Below are positions 47,801 through 58,126 of a stretch of DNA of 64,000 nt, one piece after another. The stretch is from Diplodia intermedia (lineage: Eukaryota; Ascomycota; Dothideomycetes; Botryosphaeriales; Botryosphaeriaceae): contig JAKEKT010000016.1 of NCBI GenBank assembly GCA_021495925.1, positions 412,847-476,846 on the forward strand, given 5' to 3'. The notes beneath the pieces are model-generated. The model saw only the letters and a program-made list of their open reading frames with translations. It was not told where the DNA came from and did not search any database. A program made the translations under genes and the position numbers. Numbering within the stretch: the stretch's first letter is position 1; every line of letters begins with the position of its first letter.

Positions 47801-48908
47801 TCTGCGCATTGTCAAGCAACACGGCAGTGTTGGCCTTCTGCAATGCTCGCGACAACATGGTCTTTTTGTCCTTCTCTCCACGATCTTTGTTTCGTGATGG
47901 CGCTCTTTTCCCCTCGTCCTCCGATGCGGTGGTTGTGCCACTCACACTTCTGTCCCTTGTCCTGCTTGCCGTCCGCTCTCGTGTAGGCGCACGCCGCTCC
48001 TTTCCAAGCGCACTTCCCGACCTTTGTTGCTGTTGCTCCACAGATGTGGCACGCGATCGAGACGATACGGAGGCTGAAGACGAGTGCGGCGGTTTGGCTG
48101 ATCGGTTGCTTGCACTCTCCAAAATGGGAGGGGAGGCGAGGGCGGACTTGGCGAAACCCTTGGGCGGAGGCGGCTTCTTGCTCCGCGGCGACGCTGCAGG
48201 CGCGAACGGTTTGTGGTTGAAGTAATCAGGCCCCGAAGACAGGGCCGCGGGTGGCGTAAAGAGACCGGGGGTCGGGGTATAGCTTGTCGCGGCCGTCAAG
48301 GGTGAGCTCGGGTCAAAGGTGGTCGCTGGCAACAGCGGCAGGGCAGGCGCAGGGTCTGGCGTCGGGATCTTGGGCGGCGGAGAATATGGACGAGCCTTGC
48401 CGCGGGGGCTCACGTCCGGCGAGCGGTTCCTGGTAGGAGATCGTTGCGGAGACTGCAGCGCAGAGCCATGGAGGGGGTCCAAGGGGGGTCCGCTGCTGAA
48501 ACTCAGCCGCCGTGAGAAACTACCCTGTCGCAGTTCTCTTGCTAAAGAGGCACGGCTGGAAGTAGACGACTGCGACCAACGGTGCAGGTTGCCGACGCCC
48601 TCGCGGATAGGGCTGCTCACTTGATCCTGCGCGACATGCGCGACGGTCGAGCGGCGGCGGTGTGTGGACGAGCGCTTCCTGAGCTTTTTGTGGACGTCGG
48701 GCGGCGATTCGTCTTCAATGGGCGGGTCCAGCAGCGTCGCGGCGGGCGGATGCGAGGGGTTGGCGGACGACGAGCCCTTCAGCGATGAGGCCCGCTTGAG
48801 AGTGGACGAGGAGGTCGACGACAGGGAGCTGGTGTTCGAGTGGGAGGCCTTGCGATGATGGGACGATTTGGCGGCGGCGGCGGCGTGGGCGTTGCTAGCG
48901 GAATGCAT
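44804..48908 (-). CDS. Large MIT-domain protein (probable endosomal/ESCRT-linked)
   Basis: Exons 48908..47697, 47644..45055 and 44991..44804; 1329 residues. Residues 1 to about 340 are a Ser/Pro/Arg-rich disordered region. A MIT (microtubule-interacting and transport) helical hairpin follows at about 343-420: LSRALQKANTAVLLDNAQNF, EGAMEAYSDACRLLQQVM, then KKLEAI-RVTYTNRIQELR across intron 1. MIT domains bind ESCRT-III tails (family knowledge). The middle is again disordered, with acidic and Ser-rich parts. The C-terminal 400 residues hold an ordered, conserved-looking region (PCPESYLLRPFWLMRCFYQT, LAHPRGGYLSTKLFVPRDIW) ending near MMLDKFIKRGSEWVLI. The 63-nt second intron is stop-free; removing it gives VQVL-DQIARQVEDPG. 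Orthologues exist in other Pezizomycotina, from memory of the pattern, but I know no assigned role. Confidence 0.85.
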
Positions 48909-49473
48909 CGTCCTAGGTAAAGGCCGTCCTGGGCGAGGCCAATTGGCGGTAAGAGACGGAGCCCCAAATAATCGAAGCTCATGCGCCTAGTTCATGCATG
49001 CGAGCCGGAGCGGAAGTGTGTGCGCAGGCTGCTGGTGTTGCCCGGAGCTTTGTCGCGGCCTAAGGAAAAAAGGGGACTGCGACCTGGGGCCGGGGCGGAT
49101 GTTGTGCTGCTCTGCAGACAGTTTACGGGTTGGAGGCGCCGCGCTGTCGGTGTTGTGAGTGGCCCGGCCCCTTGAGTGATGAACAGGGGGGTGAGAAGGC
49201 GGCCGCGCTTGTGGCTTCGAGAGCCGCGCAGGAGTCTCGCTCGGCGCTGCGTGTCGATCGCGATGGATGCAGAACAGGCAGGGCGGACGCGGTCACAGTA
49301 CAGAGCGCGGGCGCAGCAGCAGGCGGAGGAGACGGCAGCTCAGAGGAGGCCGCGCGGGTGGCCAGAGGCCTCACCGCGCTCTGGTCGGAGGCAGGGTCCT
49401 TTTGTCGCGCACCTCGACAGGCGTACGAGTCGGCGTCTGCAGATCCGTAATAACATCCGGCGCTCGCGGCGCG

Positions 49474-49504
<31 letters not shown>

Positions 49505-50769
49505 GTCTTGTGCCTGGGCCTCTGCGCGCGGCAGCAGCGACGGCCAGCCCACTAGAGGCCGCCAGCGCGCGCGCGCCGAGGGGCATGTGGTGCTCGCGCT
49601 GGCGCTGGTGGGCATGCGGCTCATCATCAGGGCCTCTCCCCCAACCCCAGAATCCCATGCAGGGATCGCGGCACGGCGCAAGAAGCGGCCCCTCGCACGT
49701 CGACACTGACACAGACGCCATCATAAATCCGAGCGCCAGAGCCCACCGCGCGGGCTTGCGCAATAGTCGATGCTACCCTCGGTGGCCTGCTGCCCGGCCG
49801 CAATGTCGCAGCCCGCCGGCGTGAGGTGCAGGGCCCTGCGGCAAATCTGCGATGGATCTTGCCCGCTCTTCTTCAGGAACGCGCCCCAGGACGCAAGGGG
49901 GCCGCTGCGGGCCGCCCTCTGCGACTGTTAAGCTTGCCGCGGATGACATCGCGCCTGCAGAAGGACGCTGCCGTTGACCTGTGGAACGGCTGCACGTGGG
50001 ATACCCCGGCCTGGCGCTGCACAGTGCCCATCCTGGCCCAAATCCGAGACCTGCACCCTCCTCCACCTGCTATTTCTGAATGACGAACACTTGGTCAGTG
50101 ACGTGAAACAGCAAACACGCCAGAGCAGCTACCCTCTGCTGACATGTGCTACGCAACCGCGACTGACCATCGTTCGTGGAGACCCGCAGCTGGTCTGGTT
50201 CCAGGTTCCAGCGCTGGTCGTGAGGCGAGCCCTGCCGCCGGGCGCGCGCGTGCCCCTTCGCCTGCTGCTGAGGCACTTTGCGTCTGGCGCCTTGATGCCG
50301 GTGGCTCGCCAGGACTGCAAGGCGCCCTTTCCGGCCCGGCTGATATACGTCCAGCTGGGCGCTAAATCGGCTCCCTACGCCTGCGACCCTTAAAATGCTC
50401 GCGATTATGGTCTTGATCCACTGTTGCGAAGCTCCGAAGCGACGTGTATCGCTATACGGCAGCACGGAAACACCACCGAATCCCCGAGGACACCACTCCT
50501 GTGACAATTTTATTGCGCTCTGTTTTGAAGCGAATCTACCTTCTGCAGCAAGTGGCTAGACCTGATGTCTCTGTTCGGGATGCAAATGCGCTCTACCTCG
50601 GGTCTTCGCCGCAAATCCTACCCGGATGACCCTACTCCGTAAACTCATCACTGCACCAATCATCCCGTCTTTTCTGTATTAGCTCTCTTTGGTACGCGCC
50701 TTGACGCCGCGTCATGCAATCCCGCCATCTCATGAAGTCGTCATGCCGCCATAGCAACTGAGGCGCTCA
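48909..50769. other. 1.9 kb gene-free stretch with a hexamer repeat
   Basis: GC-rich. It contains the promoter of the MIT gene and the 3' side of CSN3. Open frames of up to 185 codons are compositional artefacts. A (GTGCCT)n microsatellite lies near 49474-49504. Confidence 0.55.
49474..49504 (+). repeat. (GTGCCT)5 tandem repeat
   Basis: Five uninterrupted copies of the hexamer GTGCCT, followed by decayed copies to about 49520. It is non-coding as far as can be seen. Confidence 0.9.
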
Positions 50770-52435
50770 TCACAAATCTGCCATCATGTCCTCATCTTGG
50801 TCGTATGCATCCCATGACGTGTCCATCGTCTCGCCCACACCTTGACCACCGTCGTCCTTCTGGCGCGCCTTCTTCTTCGCGAACTCGACGTACTCCTTGG
50901 TCAAGCTCAGTCTCTGTGTGGCTGCCTTGACATGTTCGGCCAGTTCGTCGGTCCTCTTCGTTTGAGCCACAAGCTCGGAGAGCTGCTGATCCTCGGTCTT
51001 GGTACGTGGGCCGCTAGCCAGCTCTGAGTGGAATCGTAGAATCTGCTGACCATCTGCACTCTGTTCGATTGTGGCATTCAAGAAGCCATCGTCAATTAAG
51101 GCCCTCAGGTACGCTTCGGCAGCACCTGAAGCTTGGCCCAGCCATTTGGCAACGGTCGATACAGGAGCCGCTGCGTATGTCTTCTGGAGATTCTTCACAT
51201 AAAGTTTTGCTTGGTGCTCCTGAACTTCCCTGACAAGTCCGGTATTGCCATCCTCGTTCCAGATTTGTGTGCCGACGTCGATCTCGGCCTGAAGACGGGC
51301 GGGATCACCGCCTTGGAAGATTTCAGCGATGGTGTCATACGCCTTTGATGCCAACTTGATCGTCCTGAGCGCGTGGCTGTTGGCAGGCTTGAGATTCTGA
51401 GTCGGCTGTAGAGAGTCAGTCAAATTCTATGTGCTGAAAGCTTAGCAGTCGAGTACTCACACCACCAATAACCAGACATCCCACCAAGACCCACTTCCTG
51501 TAAGCTTCGGCCATGAGGCCACTTGCAACGCTTTGCGTAGGGCTGGTCAGGATGTACTCGAGGAACAGCTGGGCCTGTTTGTACTGGCGCAGTGCCAAGT
51601 AGGTGTTTGCGCTGAGAAGGAAGTACTCGTGGACATCTGCTGCAGTGATCCTGTCCGAGAGACCAGAGCGCACAGTTATGTAGCCAGCACTGGTGAAATG
51701 GTCCGCACACGGTAATGTGAACTCGGCACCCGGGATTGGCTGGGAAGGGAAGCTGTGAATGTACTGGTCTAGAATAGGCAGAGCCTCATAGAAGGCCCTG
51801 ACCTCGTGGCAAAGACGGAGGTAAAGCAAATGCACCGAGGTGAAGGTGCCCAGAGAAGGGTCCATGCGACTCAGGGCCGTGCGAATAGGTACCAATCCCA
51901 CGGCCGGCTATGCAGGAAATATCAGTATCTGTCTTTTACCATTCCTGGCACACGGAAACGTACTGTGTCCATCAAGCGTGCGATCAAGTCCACATACTCC
52001 ACAGCCCTCCTCCAATCCGAACCGACGTAGCGGATCTGTATCGGGTCGAAGGTGTTGAGGTAGTTGATAAGTTTCAGCCACAGCTCCCCTCCCGGACGAC
52101 ACTCGTCTGGCACGTTCAGCGCGGAGGTGGCGGAGTCGATCTTGGAATGAAGTTGGTGGACGAGGACGTAGAGGTATGGTATCGAATTGACTGCCGGGTT
52201 GAGGATCTGCATAGTTCCAGTCAGCGCGCAATGCCGCCAGAGAATTCTTGTGACTGCCATCGTATACCTCTAGCAAGTTCTGGTCTCCAATCTGTCCCAC
52301 CTGCCAAACGGGTTTGGATATGCGAGCAAGCTGGCCAAGGTAGTGGCGGATGGACTGATCATACTCGGCGGGGGAGAGCTGCTCCAGTGCATCCTGGTCT
52401 GGAGGAAAGCTGAAGACTACAGCGGCGTCCGCCAT
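50770..52435 (-). CDS. csnC: COP9 signalosome subunit 3
   Basis: Exons 52435..52268, 52206..51964, 51907..51461 and 51405..50770; 497 residues. The signalosome removes Nedd8 from cullins; in Aspergillus it governs development and light response. The N-terminus (FSFPPDQDALEQLSPAEYDQ) is followed across intron 1 by the Csn3 phrase ILNPAVNSIPYLYVLVHQL. The helical-repeat and PCI region runs to TKEYVEFAKKKARQ, and the tail is acidic (SWDAYDQDEDMMADL). All four exons are in phase 0 and sum to whole codons. Csn3 is one of the subunits carrying a PCI (not MPN) domain, so no metal motif is expected. Confidence 0.9.
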
Positions 52436-52869
52436 GATCCGTTCGGTGATAGAGCGGTGGTGGGTGGCGCGAGTGCGTAGGCAGATGACGGATGGCGATG
52501 AGCGGAGCTCTCTGCGGCGAAGTGGGGCAGCTGTAGGCACCGCACGATCAAGCAGCGGTGGGCTGACACAGTGAGCGCAGCTTCGGGGAAGAGTTGTTGC
52601 GCGGTCGAGCACGCGCAGCACGAGAGAGTGGGATTGGAAGTAGGTGAGGTCGGGAGCTTGGTTGCCTGTAGCTCCCCCAGATTTCCGATGATGATGCGGT
52701 CGGTGATTTGGTTCGCCGACACCTTCGGCAGCTAGGTACCCTGCCACGCCCACGCGCGTCAGGTACAGACAAGAAATCTCACGTCTCAGCGCTGGCAGGC
52801 ATGAACGTAGTGCTTTGCTACAGATAAGGTGAGTTTTCACCGGCGATGCGGAGTGCATGTCAAGCCCGT
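52436..52869. other. 430 bp intergenic (CSN3 promoter / COQ9 3' side)
   Basis: An open minus-strand extension of the CSN3 frame reaches upstream without a better start. No separate gene is seen. Confidence 0.5.
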
Positions 52870-53701
52870 CTAGATACGCACGCCCTTGCTCCTCAGCACG
52901 TTCACCACGGAATGCCCGGTGTAGTCAAGCCACTCCGAGAGCGCGCTGGTAGCCCCTCCAAACTTCCTCAGGTCCTCCAGTCGCGAGTCCAAAAACCTCT
53001 CGGTATCTTTGTAGTCCGTGGATTGGTCTTGGGTCATGAACACCTCCGACGCTGAATAGATTGCAGACAAGCTAGCGCGCTTGGTATACCAGCTGCTGTC
53101 AACGCTGGTGTCGCCGGCGACGAACCAAATTTCGTCGGAAAGCTTCGCGAGCTCCTTGAGCGACTCGGGGACGTAAGAGGGCTGAGCCATGATGGCGAGG
53201 GCCTGTGAAGACGGTCAGCGTCAAGGCCGGCTCTACAATACATTGCCACCGGCGCAGCTGCCCGGGAGCTCTTACCCCTTGCCATCGGTGAACAACTGGC
53301 GCATTTGCCCGAAGCCTTTCCAGCGTCAACAGCCTGACCTTCGCCCCAATCCCCAGCCGCTTGTCGCCGTCGTCCGGGAACTGCACGCTATCGCGGAGCG
53401 CCAGCCGTCGGGTGACCAGGTGGTACTGTATCAGATCGAAGGGTCCGCGTGGGAAGAGATTCGTAGAGACGTCTAGATAGCCGGCATCGCGAGCACCGAG
53501 CTGCAGGGCTGTGTTGGTAAAGCCATTTGCCGGGACGTGAGAGAGCGCGGCAGAGAGAATTGCCGACTCTGCAGGTGGGTACGGCGCTGGTTGAGCGTGC
53601 TCGTATGAATGATACAGTGACAGCTGCGAGGCGTTGGGTCGTGCTATCGACCTCGGCAGCTTGCGAAAAGCTGGCCGAATGGCGCGGGTTGTGGAAGCCA
53701 T
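52870..53701 (-). CDS. COQ9: Ubiquinone biosynthesis protein COQ9, mitochondrial
   Basis: Exons 53701..53276 and 53202..52870; 252 residues. COQ9 binds isoprenoid lipid and presents intermediates to the Coq7 hydroxylase in the matrix-side CoQ synthome. The N-terminus (ASTTRAIRPAFRKLPRSIAR) is a classical mitochondrial presequence. Family landmarks are AALSHVPANGFTNTALQLGA, RDAGYLD, FPRGPFDLIQYHL and, after the intron, YVPESLKELAKLSDEIWFVA and DTSVDSSWYTKRASLSAIY. The amphipathic C-terminal helix follows. The start is the ATG before ASTT; upstream in-frame sequence has no ATG. Confidence 0.95.
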
Positions 53702-53969
53702 GGTGTTGAGGCGCAATCCAGCTTCCCAGCGAATTGCGCGGATGTTGATCCGTACCTAGCCGCGGAGCTCTGCGCGAATGGTCTGATGTCACGGCCACTA
53801 AAGACTTTATATTAATTTCTGGCTTCGGACGGCTTCAGCTACAAACGACATTGCTTCGGCCATGCGCACAACAGTCGCTTCGATGGTACTCTCTGGCTTG
53901 TATCATATGCCTACATCTACACTCATGGCGCCTTGAATATCGCCACGACGGTAGACATCCCACTGAACT

Positions 53970-55187
53970 CTAGATCTGCAACTCGCTAACCTTGGCCTGG
54001 CGTATCGCCTCGGCTTCCATCCGCAGCCTAATTGCATCTCTCCAACGTTGCAGCCTGTTGATGCCGCGTCTGAAGCGATCCATTTCCAGCACCGCACTCG
54101 CCCCCTCTCCACGACGACCCATTTGCGCATCCAGAGCATTCCTTTTGATGTGATCCAACAGATCGAGGGTATTGCCATCAAAATCAATCCCTCCATTTTC
54201 CATCTCCTGCAGCAAGTCATCAAGACCTTGGAAGTCGGAATACGTAAGCCATGTCATGGCGAGCAATTCGTTGTATAGCTCTGTACTTGCCCCCAGAGCG
54301 TAGGATCCTCTGCCCAGGCTCTTAACCGCAGGAAGTAGGGCTAGTCCTAGGGTAGATCCAGGGAAATCTACGCGGAGCTGTCGCATTGCAACGAGCACAA
54401 GGGACGGATAGTTGGGGCCGATAATCTCCAACGAAGAGGATGGGTCCGCCTTGTCCTGGGCGTCCACCTGCTCGTCCTGTTCTGTCCCCTCGCTTTGGCC
54501 TGAAGGACCCCGTGGAGCATCCAAGTCCAAGCGCCGGATGGTAGAAAAGACTTCTGCATCTAAAACATTCCATAGCTCGACATCACTTTTTGCCGCCCGC
54601 ATCAGTTTTTCGACGCGCTCAAACTGCTCTCTCCTCTGCGCCTTCTTCAGCAGGGTATCCTCTTTTTCATGATGGATGGCGGTTCTCTTCATGAGATCTC
54701 TCCGCGCAAGAGGCGTCATGCCGGATGAAGTTCCAGGACCGGTGACGCCTGGCTTCACATGGGCCATTGCGTCGTCGAGAATGGAGTCCAGCGTGTCTTC
54801 TGTATCATCTGACAAGTCGCCATCGATATCGCCCTGCCCTCCGCGGTTGACAGCTGTTGTGGCATTGTACTTTCTGAAGATTTTTTCGAACGTTTCTCGC
54901 TCGGTTTCCGTGATCGTTGATTTACGCTGCTGGTGAAAAGCTGCATCCTGCTCACTTTCAAAGGGAACGTCGTTTGCAAATTCGATGTCGGCGTGTTCGC
55001 GGTTAACGGAAGGATGTCGTCGACTCGCAATTTCGCTGGCGACGTTAAGGCGCCTGATCTGGGTGTTTGTTCGAGCGAACGACCGACGCGGGACACGACC
55101 CAGTATGGTCCGAGTCTGGTACAGAAACGGTAGCAGAGAGGTGTTCAGCGGGGGCAGCATCCGTTGCGCTACGCTCGAAGGTGCCAT
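53970..55187 (-). CDS. Mtf2-like mitochondrial factor (C-terminal Mtf2 domain)
   Basis: A single exon of 405 residues. It has an Arg-rich presequence-like start (FLYQTRTILGRVPRRSFART), then charged low-complexity text and a helical C-terminal half. That half contains NYPSLVLVAMRQLRVDFPGS, the block MTWLTYSDFQGLDDLLQEME and GIDFDGNTLDLL, the pattern of Pezizomycotina Mtf2-like proteins. Yeast Mtf2 (Nam1) couples mitochondrial transcription to RNA processing and translation; the role here is by family only. The open frame continues 48 codons upstream to a GTG, so the ATG at 55187 was chosen. The 330-bp divergent promoter is shared with CMR1. Confidence 0.75.
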   Translation of the reverse strand: MAPSSVAQRMLPPLNTSLLPFLYQTRTILGRVPRRSFARTNTQIRRLNVASEIASRRHPSVNREHADIEFANDVPFESEQDAAFHQQRKSTITETERETFEKIFRKYNATTAVNRGGQGDIDGDLSDDTEDTLDSILDDAMAHVKPGVTGPGTSSGMTPLARRDLMKRTAIHHEKEDTLLKKAQRREQFERVEKLMRAAKSDVELWNVLDAEVFSTIRRLDLDAPRGPSGQSEGTEQDEQVDAQDKADPSSSLEIIGPNYPSLVLVAMRQLRVDFPGSTLGLALLPAVKSLGRGSYALGASTELYNELLAMTWLTYSDFQGLDDLLQEMENGGIDFDGNTLDLLDHIKRNALDAQMGRRGEGASAVLEMDRFRRGINRLQRWRDAIRLRMEAEAIRQAKVSELQI

Positions 55188-55517
55188 GGCGGGTCGCAGA
55201 GTTGGTGGAAAAAGAAAACTAAAACAAACTCTCGAGAGACTGCTTGGAGCTTCCGAGATGGCGGCGACGAAGCGACAGGCACTAGGTATCTCATCTATCC
55301 GAAGTAATTCCGAACGAGATCGCGCGGGCACGCGACGACGCGTTTAGGCGCCACTCTTTATTTGATGACGACTTCACCGTCGCATTCGCGCCAGGTTTTT
55401 TCGTCGCAAACACCACCACGCTGTGTGCTGGCCTCTACGGATCTGCTGATCTCAACCCATATCTCCTCCGTTCCGAGCGCTTGCGCTGCCGCACCTATCT
55501 GCCCTTCTTTCGTCACC
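55188..55517. promoter_or_regulatory. Bidirectional promoter, Mtf2-like gene / CMR1
   Basis: 330 bp separate two divergent start codons, the tightest head-to-head pair in the window. The sequence just before the CMR1 ATG is pyrimidine-rich. No TATA element was noticed. Confidence 0.5.
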
Positions 55518-57247
55518 ATGGGTCGTGGCGCAAAACCCCAGCTGAGCGAGTATGAGCTCAAGCGCCAGGAACAGATTGAGAAAAACCAAGCCCTCCTAAG
55601 GTCGCTCCAATTGGATGCCCAGCAGGCTGGCCTTGCGCCCGCAGCATCTAAGGCGCGTCCTTCAACGCCGGGCAAGAGAGATAAGAAAAAGCCTGCTGTG
55701 AAGAAGGAAAAAGAGGACGTTGTACCGCGGTAGGCAGAGATCCGGGATATGGCTCCATGCGCAGGAACTGATATGGGAACAGAAGGACATCTTCTCGCTT
55801 GCGGGGGATTGTTGCCGACAGCGAAGTCGCTAAACGAAAAGCCGAGGACGAACATGCAGCACTACAGGAGGCCGAGAGAGCGAAACGGCAGCGTGTTAGC
55901 GACGATTTAAATCTCAGTGACATTGTGGTGGCTGGTCAGCACTGGAATCAGAGTGGAAACTTTCTGACCGGTGTTGGCCCTGCCAAGCCGTACGAAAGGA
56001 CCTTTACTGCTGAAAATGTGAAGAAGACGTCGGACAAGGAGCTACGAGCTCTGCGAGAGAAGATGAGCGGGCTTCAGCTATGGGAAGGATTTGAGCCGAA
56101 TCGTAAGTCCCACTCTGTCTCGGTCTCTATCTGTGTTCTGACGAGCCCCTAGAGATCAAACTCACGCCTGAGCGCATATACGCCTTGGGATTCCATCCGA
56201 CCGCGGATAAGGCCTTGATATTCGCGGGAGACAAGATGGGGAACCTCGGCTTATTCGATGGATCGCAAAACGTGCCGGACATCAAGGCTGAAAAGGCCGA
56301 AGACGACGAGGACGACGACGATGCAGAGCCAGCAGTAACGACGTTCAAAATACATACTCGAACGATATCCTCCTTTCAATTTAGTGCAACAGAGACGCAC
56401 TCTCTATTTTCGGCGTCATACGACTCGTCTGTCCGAAAGCTCGACCTGAACAAGGGAGTGGCGGTGGAAATCTACGCACCAGCAGACAAGTCCGAGGACG
56501 CGCCACTCTCTGGCGTTGACGTTGGAACAGCCAACATGGTATATTTCTCCACTCTTGACGGTGGTTTCGGCATGCACGACATCCGCGCTCCTTCGGATAA
56601 TACTGGGGGTACCCAGCTATTCCAGCTATCAGACAAGAAAATCGGCGGGTTCAGCATGCATCCTATCCACAAACACCTCTTTGCAACTGCGTCGCTGGAT
56701 CGCACGATGAAGATCTGGGACTTGCGTAAGATTACCGGCAAGGGTGACGCCCGAGCACCAGCGCTCCTTGGAGAACACGCAAGCAGTTTGTCGGTATCTC
56801 ATGCTGCGTTCAGTTCTGCCGGTCACGTTGCTACCGCGTCTTACGATGACACGGTTAAAGTCTACGACTTCACCGATTGTGGTGACTGGAAAGCTGGTGC
56901 GCAGCTGAGCGACGGGAAAATGGAGCCTGCAACGGTTATTCCCCACAACAACCAAACCGGTAGATGGGTGACAATGTGAGTCGAACATCAGGTTGATGTT
57001 GGCTTTGTGTAAGCTGACAAGGTCTAGATTACGCGCTCAGTGGCAGACCATGCCACAAGATGGCGTGCAGCGCTTCTGCATAGGAAACATGAACCGGTTC
57101 GTGGACGTTTATACCAGTAAAGGAGAGCAACTCGCGCAGCTCGGAGGCGATGGAATCACAGCAGTCCCTGCTGTTGCACGGTTCCATCCCAGCATGGATT
57201 GGATCGCAGCTGGTACGGGCAGCGGCAAACTATGCTTCTGGCAGTAG
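55518..57247 (+). CDS. CMR1: DNA-damage-binding WD40 protein CMR1 / WDR76 family
   Basis: Exons 55518..55729, 55786..56102, 56153..56975 and 57028..57247; 523 residues. The N-terminus is basic and Ala/Lys-rich, then PRRTSSRLRGIVADSEVAKR, the family's conserved pre-propeller motif, restored exactly by intron 1. WD repeats follow (ITPERIYALGFHP-type start, KIHTRTISSFQFSATETHSL, LFATASLDRTMKIWDLR, HVATASYDDTVKVYDF), and the final blade closes at TGSGKLCFWQ. Cmr1 binds DNA and accumulates in nuclear quality-control foci after replication stress (family knowledge). An acidic Asp/Glu run (DDEDDDDAEP) sits between blades. All exon phases agree. Confidence 0.93.
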
Positions 57248-57361
57248 GTCTACTTGCTTCTATGGCGACCAGACCTGGGGCATATTCGTCAATTCAAAAC
57301 GCAGTCGCCATTGTTCGGCCCAGGGTCACTCTCTGGATACCAAATCTGGTGAAGTGCGTAT

Positions 57362-57385
57362 GGGCACGGGCACGGGCACGGGCAC
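57362..57385 (+). repeat. (GGGCAC)4 tandem repeat
   Basis: Four uninterrupted hexamer copies just downstream of CMR1. Confidence 0.9.
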
Positions 57386-57424
57386 CTGCGCCGGCGCCTG
57401 CATCTGCATCCATCCGCGTCGTGC

Positions 57425-58126
57425 ATGCACAACATTACATTCTTCATCTGGTCTCTGTGCTGGGCTTTGGACCTTGGAACTGCTGCGGCCGCTAGCTCTC
57501 TGCGCTTTGTTGCGTCAACCAAGATTGGCGCCTATCATCCTGTTACAGGTCACTTTTCTTGCATGTTCTTCCCTCGTATTCTGTGGTCAGGCCAGCTACA
57601 CGGAGCCAGCGTCTTGTTCCACTTGCTGACTATCGTGTCTTACCTCATTCTTTTCAATACGAGTTGCCATAGGCTTATCAGTGCCGGCTTCGGAGAATAC
57701 CCATGCGTCTTGCAGCCGCGTTGCAGTCCAAGGTCCGCTCAGCGCGCAGCTTCAGAAGCTACTCGCCGTATTTGGCCCAGTTCTTGGTCTCGGGAACAGC
57801 CTCAAGATGCGCATCACAGCCTTACAATAGGCGCTTCGAATGGTTTCAGGGAGTCCCATGTGGGCATTCATCGGGTCAGAACCAACGGATACACCGTGGT
57901 GTTTCGTCCCGTTTACGAGGTCAAGTTCAAATCTGGAAAGGTTCTCTACACCCCAGCTTGGGCTGCTCGCTTCTTGGTGCACGCCAAAAAGCCACACCGT
58001 GCTGATCATCTCGACCCCGCAGGCATCGCACGATGCGCACCAAAGTATGCAGCATGTGTCTTGTTACCAAAGGAGCCTTGTGCCATGCTGAATCTTCTAT
58101 CCCTGTGTCCAAATCGAGGCTGGTAG
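57425..58126 (+). CDS. Orphan ORF, 233 codons, uncertain
   Basis: It is ATG-initiated and stop-free for 702 nt. The first 70 residues are hydrophobic (ITFFIWSLCWALDLG.., VLFHLLTIVSYLILFNTSC), and later residues are mixed (GYTVVFRPVYEVKFKSGKVL). A second frame starting at 57703 reads MRLAAALQSKVRSARSFRSY, like a mitochondrial presequence, so a real but differently spliced gene cannot be excluded. No domain is recognised. Confidence 0.2.
   Translation: MHNITFFIWSLCWALDLGTAAAASSLRFVASTKIGAYHPVTGHFSCMFFPRILWSGQLHGASVLFHLLTIVSYLILFNTSCHRLISAGFGEYPCVLQPRCSPRSAQRAASEATRRIWPSSWSREQPQDAHHSLTIGASNGFRESHVGIHRVRTNGYTVVFRPVYEVKFKSGKVLYTPAWAARFLVHAKKPHRADHLDPAGIARCAPKYAACVLLPKEPCAMLNLLSLCPNRGW

Noticed and set aside
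49474..49504. CRISPR-like array
   Set aside because: It is a simple 6-bp tandem repeat without spacers in a eukaryotic genome.
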